DNA of 64,000 bases from an uncultured Methanolobus sp. (GTDB lineage Archaea; Halobacteriota; Methanosarcinia; Methanosarcinales; Methanosarcinaceae), in contig NZ_OY763421.1 of assembly GCF_963667555.1 (NCBI RefSeq), positions 1,009,562 to 1,073,561 of the forward strand. Reading direction: 5' to 3'. Shown piece by piece: positions 59,253-64,000 of the stretch. The notes below the pieces were generated by a model that worked only from the letters and a program-made list of their open reading frames with translations, did not search any database and was not told the origin of the DNA. Made by a program: the position numbers and the translations under genes. Every line of letters starts with the position of its first letter. Position 1 is the stretch's first letter.

Positions 59253-61126
59253 CAGAGCTCACCTCTCTTTCTTATTACAAGAAGCTCCAGTATGACCAAT
59301 ACAAAAACAATGATTATCATATAAGTATCAAGGTAATTCTTTGCTGTGTATGAACTTGCACGTACGATTCCAGGTTCATCGTCAGCTTGTGAGCGTTCAA
59401 TAACATCTGTTCCCTCAAGCGTGGTATCAGACTCCTTGTCATTGTAGATGTTCACAGCTATTTCTTTTCCGGCTACCTGGTAAACACCGACCTCATCGTA
59501 GAGTACACGGCTTACAGTATCCGTAGTACTTGGTGTCTGGATCTCCTGCTCCTTTGCCAGCGCAGAAACGGTTCCGGTCTTTAGGTTATAATCCTGCACA
59601 CTGCCTGTTCCACCAAGCCATCCGGCAAGCTTTGACCAGAATACAGGGTATTCAGGCAGGTTATGGAAATTGTTCCATGCGTCGTCACCTGTAATGTCAT
59701 TTATTCCGAAATACACGGAAGTTCCGTCACCAACAGGTCCGTAGACCAGCATTGGTACGCCGTCTTCAGTTGCAACAAGGGTCGTTGATTCGATCCTTTC
59801 CGTAACATTCAGGTAGCTGTACATTGCCACTTCTTCGTACTTTATGTCCTCACTGATCCTTGTATCCTGCACCACCTCAAGAGTAACTCCGTCATCTGTC
59901 TCTTCCACAGACTCTGGCATAACAGGAAGAAGCTCCACAAGTTCAGTCTTTGCATTTTCAGATGACAATGCTTCACTTGCGATGAATACGGCTTTTCCTC
60001 CACCGTTGAGATAACTGCTGAGAGTGGATATCTCGTTGCTTGCAAGCGCTCTTTCCTTGTTGGCAATTACCACAAAATTGTAATCTGAAAGGTCATCCGG
60101 CACACCTTCAAGCTGTTTTACTTTTATTGTAGGTATAAGTGAAAGTGCTATTTTTGAAGGCAGGTCATCAACATCTGTCACAAAGAGCATTTGCCTGTCT
60201 GAGATCTTCGGAATTGAAATATAGGCAATGTTGTCTGCTGCCAGACTGTCATCGTCAAGAATTCTTACTTCTGTAATTCCGGTTCCAAGGTTTGTAAGAC
60301 GAAGCTGCTTTGTTGACCTTGCAGGAATTGTGAGTGAGGTAGAACTTGTTTTACCACTGTCAAGATTCTCTATCTCAACATCAATTGTCTGCCTGCTGTT
60401 CTGGTAGTTCTTGATAACTCCGTTGTAATTGTAATTTCCATCTTCAACTTCGATGGTTCCCTGTATTATTCCGGTGTTGTCGGCATCATTACCAACAATG
60501 AGGAACTGGACATTAAGGCCATAGGACTCAGCAAGTTTCATGGAGTTTACCGGGTCGTCACCGTTCCAGCTTGCAAAATCTGAAACTACGACGATATTTC
60601 CGCCCTGTTCTGATAGTATTCTCATGGCTGCTGAAATAGCACTTGACAGGTCTGCAACGGTTGCCTTAGCTTCCATTGAATCCAGTGCATCATATGTTGC
60701 CTGTGCATTCGCTTCTTCAATAATAGTTACAGGTGTGCTTTCAGCCAGAATGACCGTGTTTGTCTTACTTACATAGTCCTCTGCCTTTGATATTGCATCA
60801 CTGAACCTGCTGCCGGTCTGCATACTTGCTGAACCGTCAATGATTATCACTGTGTGATCACCACTAAGTGCTTCCTGACTCTCCAGATAAGGAGACGCAG
60901 CAGCAAGCGCAAGGAGTATCAGCACAAATAGCTGGATAAAGAACAGTGGGTCCTTTATAAGTTTGGAAATGGAAGTGTAAAATCGTTTTTTCTCTTCTTT
61001 GATATCCATGAGGAACATCAGGGATGGGATCTGTACCTGAAGTGGTTTTGGTCTTAGCAGGTACAATAATATGAGCGGGATAACACTTGCAAGAGCAGCC
61101 AGTGCCAGCGGATTATCAAAAGGCAT
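59252..61126 (-). CDS. BatA-like VWA membrane protein
   Basis: A 624-residue protein of the BatA/YfbK type. Two N-terminal helices (LALAALASVIPLILLYLLR and FFIQLFVLILLALAAAS), then a VWA with MIDAS DGSAS, a long beta-rich extracytoplasmic region, and a C-terminal helix (TYMIIIVFVLVILELLVI). The frame has an earlier ATG at 61132, but the ATG at 61126 has GGAGG eight bases upstream and overlaps the DUF58 stop as TAATG, so it is chosen. It is likely activated or assembled by the MoxR ATPase upstream. Confidence 0.85.
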   Translation of the reverse strand: MPFDNPLALAALASVIPLILLYLLRPKPLQVQIPSLMFLMDIKEEKKRFYTSISKLIKDPLFFIQLFVLILLALAAASPYLESQEALSGDHTVIIIDGSASMQTGSRFSDAISKAEDYVSKTNTVILAESTPVTIIEEANAQATYDALDSMEAKATVADLSSAISAAMRILSEQGGNIVVVSDFASWNGDDPVNSMKLAESYGLNVQFLIVGNDADNTGIIQGTIEVEDGNYNYNGVIKNYQNSRQTIDVEIENLDSGKTSSTSLTIPARSTKQLRLTNLGTGITEVRILDDDSLAADNIAYISIPKISDRQMLFVTDVDDLPSKIALSLIPTIKVKQLEGVPDDLSDYNFVVIANKERALASNEISTLSSYLNGGGKAVFIASEALSSENAKTELVELLPVMPESVEETDDGVTLEVVQDTRISEDIKYEEVAMYSYLNVTERIESTTLVATEDGVPMLVYGPVGDGTSVYFGINDITGDDAWNNFHNLPEYPVFWSKLAGWLGGTGSVQDYNLKTGTVSALAKEQEIQTPSTTDTVSRVLYDEVGVYQVAGKEIAVNIYNDKESDTTLEGTDVIERSQADDEPGIVRASSYTAKNYLDTYMIIIVFVLVILELLVIRKRGEL

Positions 61127-62010
61127 TACCATTTCCTCCGGCTGATGGTATGGAAGAACGCATCAAAGATCGGTATGTCAGTTGTGAATGTGTAGAATTC
61201 CGCACCGACCCTGCTGCACGTGTCACCTATATGGTTGACATGGTCTGTGAGCTTTTTCTGGTATTCGCTCTTCAGATCCTCGCTGATATATGTTTCAAGC
61301 TTAACTCCTGATTCAAGATCGATAAGCCTGCTGTGCCCGTGAATTTCAAGGGAACTTTCTGTCCTGTCAAGTACCTGCACAAGTATCAGGTCATGGTCGG
61401 AAAAGCGGTAGATCGCGGACTCTATATCTTTAGGGTCCTGCATGAAATCAGAGATAAGGATAACAAGTGAGCGTGAGTGAATGGCTTTTCCGTACTGGAT
61501 GGTACATTCGTTGATGTCGGTTTTACCACCGACAGGAACCGTCTCAAGTCTTTCAATGGTTTTGAGCAGGTATTTTCTTCCTCTTCTGGGTTTTGAGAAT
61601 TCCACATTTTCAGAGAAGGTTGATATGGCAAACTTATCATTGTCCTTTGTGACAAGATATGCAAAACCAGCGGCAAGCATAGTGGCATATTCGAATTTGC
61701 TGAGCTCAGCTCCGCCTGTATAATCCATACTTTTACTGGAGTCCAGCAGAATATGGGTTGTCAGGGATTTATCTTCCTCGAACTGCCTGATATAGAGTTT
61801 CTCAGACCTCGCATATGCTTTCCAGTCGATGGACTTTATTTCATCGCCCTGGTTATACTCGCGGTATCCTATGGTATCCAGACCCCGTCCGCTATGGATG
61901 GAACGTCTGCTACCTGCATATGCGGTTGATATTCTTTTCCTTACCATGAAGGTAAAGCGGTCAAGCTGCCTGAAGAACTCAACATCTATATTATGTCTCT
62001 TGTCGCTCAT
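61126..62010 (-). CDS. DUF58 protein
   Basis: A 294-residue DUF58 protein with the family signature around residue 45 (DTIGYREYNQGDEIKSIDW) and a VWA-like core (ILLDSSKSMDY). DUF58 proteins are constant partners of MoxR ATPases and VWA membrane proteins. It has no signal or membrane segment in this copy. It lies between moxR (34-base gap) and the BatA-like gene (one-base overlap), so the four genes are one transcription unit. The start has no strong ribosome binding site. Confidence 0.87.
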   Translation of the reverse strand: MSDKRHNIDVEFFRQLDRFTFMVRKRISTAYAGSRRSIHSGRGLDTIGYREYNQGDEIKSIDWKAYARSEKLYIRQFEEDKSLTTHILLDSSKSMDYTGGAELSKFEYATMLAAGFAYLVTKDNDKFAISTFSENVEFSKPRRGRKYLLKTIERLETVPVGGKTDINECTIQYGKAIHSRSLVILISDFMQDPKDIESAIYRFSDHDLILVQVLDRTESSLEIHGHSRLIDLESGVKLETYISEDLKSEYQKKLTDHVNHIGDTCSRVGAEFYTFTTDIPIFDAFFHTISRRKW

Positions 62011-62044
62011 TGCAAGTGCCTTTGTAAGTTGACGGCAAACAGCC

Positions 62045-63016
62045 TTACTTTATCTTCTCAAGTATGCTCTTGATAACCTGGTCAGTGCTTACGCCTCTCC
62101 TTTCAGCTTCGAAAGTGAGCACAACCCTGTGCCTGAGCACCGGATATGCCATGGCATCTATATCCTCGGCACTGACGTAATTTCGTCCCTTGATGAGCGC
62201 CCTTGCTTTTGCAGCCAGGATAAGACCGATGGATGCTCTTGGAGATGCACCGTATTCGATGTACTCGCTGCTGATACGTGTTGACATGACGATCTTGATC
62301 GCCCTGTTCCTTATATCATCTGCAACAGGCACGTCTCTTGTGAGTCTCTGAAGGTCAAGGAGTGTGTTCTTGTTAACGACCTTGTTGACGCTTGGGGAAA
62401 TTGATCTTGTATAGCGGTTAACTATCTCGATCTCATCCTCGTAGCTTGGGTAATCCACAAGGATCTTGAGCAGGAACCTGTCAAGCTGAGCTTCAGGAAG
62501 CGGGAAAGTTCCTTCCATTTCTATCGGGTTCTGGGTCGCCAGAATGAAAAAAGGCTGCTCAAGGATGTAAGTGTCATTTCCAACAGTTATCTGCTTTTCC
62601 TGCATTGCTTCAAGCAGGGATGACTGTGTCTTTGGTGATGCACGGTTAATTTCATCAGCAAGCACAATGTTTGCAAAAATAGGTCCCGCTTCGAACTTGA
62701 ACTCCTTGTGTCCGCCGGATTCCTCGATGATCTGGGTTCCTGTAATATCCGCAGGCATAAGGTCTGGTGTACACTGTATCCTGCTGAAGTTCAGGTCCAG
62801 TGCTTTTGATATTGTGGATATCGTCAGTGTTTTTCCAAGACCCGGATTACTCTCCACAAGTGCGTGCCCGTTACAAAGTATTGCGATCGTTATCTGTTCA
62901 ACTATATTCTTCTGGCCTACAACCACCTTTCCAATTTCGTTGAAAAGGGTTGCGAACATGTCGCCAGCCATTTTGTATGTTTGTGACAGATCCCTTGAGT
63001 TCATCTCACTAGCCAT
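62045..63016 (-). CDS. MoxR-family AAA ATPase
   Basis: A 323-residue AAA+ ATPase of the MoxR family. Walker A is ESNPGLGKTLT, Walker B is LADEINRASPKTQSSLLEAM, sensor 1 is ILATQNPIEMEGTFPLPEAQ and the C-terminal lid contains YGASPRASIGL. MoxR proteins act as chaperones for VWA proteins and their metal insertion or assembly. AAGGAG precedes the ATG by eight bases. It is downstream of a membrane gene that runs past the right edge and is followed by DUF58 and two VWA genes. Confidence 0.9.
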   Translation of the reverse strand: MASEMNSRDLSQTYKMAGDMFATLFNEIGKVVVGQKNIVEQITIAILCNGHALVESNPGLGKTLTISTISKALDLNFSRIQCTPDLMPADITGTQIIEESGGHKEFKFEAGPIFANIVLADEINRASPKTQSSLLEAMQEKQITVGNDTYILEQPFFILATQNPIEMEGTFPLPEAQLDRFLLKILVDYPSYEDEIEIVNRYTRSISPSVNKVVNKNTLLDLQRLTRDVPVADDIRNRAIKIVMSTRISSEYIEYGASPRASIGLILAAKARALIKGRNYVSAEDIDAMAYPVLRHRVVLTFEAERRGVSTDQVIKSILEKIK

Positions 63017-63108
63017 CTGTTATCTCCTTTGTCTTTGTCCTGTGAATTAGGTGTATTAATAGAATTTTGAAAAATTATGTTTGCTTTTAGATTTTAGATA
63101 TTAATAAT

Positions 63109-64000
63109 TCAATTAGCCTCAGCCAGCGCTTCAAAGTAGTCTTTGATAATGCTTTCGTAACCTGCTGGCAGTTCTTCATTGTAGGTCTGTGATGAGATCA
63201 CACTTCTCTCATAAGGCGATGACTGGGTGAAATCTGTGTCTGACTCCTCAGATTCGTCCCCTTCCACAAAACCAACACCTGAGCCTGCTGGCAGTGTCAG
63301 ATCGACCTCTTTTCCGTCTTCTACAATTATTGCAGTGTCCCCGGTCAGGTTCTCTGTGCCAGAACCGGTGCCGTCATCTGTTCCATCATTATCGAATACA
63401 TACACATCCTCCCCTGATGATGCGCCGTTGTCATTACCAATATACTCGTCTACAAAGTCACTCAGTTCACCCTGGTCAAAAAGACTGGTGCGAACATCAT
63501 GGTCTACAACATAGACAGTTGCTGTACTGGAAACCAGAATAAGCACAATTCCGATCACAAGTTTTCCTTTTATAAGCAGGGCTGATGAAGCGATAACTGC
63601 AATTTTAGAGGTAACTGAATTTAGAAGGTCTGCAACGATGAGGTTACTCTCGTTGGCATTGTCATATGCCGTTCTCAGTCTTTCATGCAGCTCCGGGTTC
63701 TTTTTCTCAATAAGGGGAATTGCATTTGTCTTATCATCTCTTTGATGGCGGATAAGTGTCACAATGAGCGAAAAGAAAACTGCTATTAACGACAGAGCTA
63801 CGGTTTCAAACGCAATGCTGGTTCCCAGAATATCGTAGGAAGTTCCTGCACGGACCTCAAAACTGCTAAGGTACGGGAAAACCTGGTCGATGCGGAAATA
63901 GAATAATAGTAAATAAAGAATGATCGCAGTTCCAAGAAAATCCAGAATTTTGTATAACCTGCGATATCTTTTGAGTGCAGCTTCCTGTTTTTTAACAAAA
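63109..64000 (-). CDS. Membrane protein with acidic loop, 5' end beyond the window
   Basis: A partial gene of at least 297 codons reading in frame from the right edge to the stop at 63109. A cytoplasmic basic stretch (KKQEAALKRYRRLYK) is followed by helices ILDFLGTAIILYLLLFYF and FETVALSLIAVFFSLIV, another hydrophobic helix (LVIGIVLILVSSTATVYVV), and a highly acidic Asp/Ser/Gly-rich region before the C-terminus. It is the upstream member of the MoxR/DUF58/VWA operon (92-base gap). No named family is claimed. A GTG in the middle gives a shorter frame of 217 residues, but the open frame continues beyond it. Confidence 0.7.
   Translation of the reverse strand, partial: FVKKQEAALKRYRRLYKILDFLGTAIILYLLLFYFRIDQVFPYLSSFEVRAGTSYDILGTSIAFETVALSLIAVFFSLIVTLIRHQRDDKTNAIPLIEKKNPELHERLRTAYDNANESNLIVADLLNSVTSKIAVIASSALLIKGKLVIGIVLILVSSTATVYVVDHDVRTSLFDQGELSDFVDEYIGNDNGASSGEDVYVFDNDGTDDGTGSGTENLTGDTAIIVEDGKEVDLTLPAGSGVGFVEGDESEESDTDFTQSSPYERSVISSQTYNEELPAGYESIIKDYFEALAEAN

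Noticed and set aside
63798..63998. 66-codon minus-strand ORF at the right edge.
   Set aside because: It is a different frame within the partial membrane gene, whose own frame reads open to the edge with membrane helices.

Overview
The window comes from a methanogenic archaeon, most likely a member of the Methanosarcinaceae (Methanolobus, Methanococcoides or Methanosarcina-like). The reasons are a methanogenesis marker protein 8 homologue, a ketoisovalerate:ferredoxin oxidoreductase in the methanogen VorABC arrangement, a CBS-fused MetX, a DUF2115-like protein, archaeal TATA-type promoters with Shine-Dalgarno sites, and an unusually large set of multi-PAS histidine kinases without response-regulator partners. 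Genus assignment is inference. No rRNA, tRNA, CRISPR array, transposase or prophage was recognised.

Layout. 1-3.4 kb: a thioredoxin-like protein and an A+T-rich trio of two radical-SAM/SPASM enzymes and a family 2 glycosyltransferase. 3.6-8.8 kb: a minus-strand operon made of an HTH-cupin regulator, a medium/branched-chain acyl-CoA synthetase and vorC-vorB-vorA, ending in a clear terminator. It can be read as a system linking branched-chain acids, their CoA esters and 2-oxoacids. 9-21 kb: a DUF92 membrane protein, two histidine kinases, malic enzyme, a JAMM protease, a hotdog thioesterase, marker protein 8, a phenylacetate-CoA ligase-like enzyme and an exported zinc protease. 21.4-30.3 kb: three sensor kinases in tandem, one with about nine PAS domains. 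30.4-37.2 kb: a nickel/peptide-type ABC importer with a MATE exporter, divergent from a free-standing CDF (cation efflux) C-terminal domain. 37.3-48.5 kb: another large kinase, an EamA transporter, small proteins, a membrane-anchored bactofilin-like protein, and a 5TM kinase. 48.8-53.8 kb: a NapH-like ferredoxin membrane protein with a winged-helix regulator and a 10-bp-phased repeat array, metY-metX, and a CobW-like NTPase. 53.8-64 kb: a receiver-PAS-kinase, then a MoxR / DUF58 / VWA / VWA operon that continues past the right edge.

The most distinctive non-genic signal is a family of composite intergenic elements built from GC-rich hairpins with GAA/TTC triloops (near 98, 17201, 40843, 41971, 48549 and 52934). 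They sit at gene 3' ends, three of them between convergent genes. Other observations include short genes below 60 codons (a 37-residue membrane peptide at 16359-16472 and a 43-residue zinc ribbon at 42040-42171), a membrane protein that appears to start at a non-canonical codon, and several palindromes overlapping TATA boxes.
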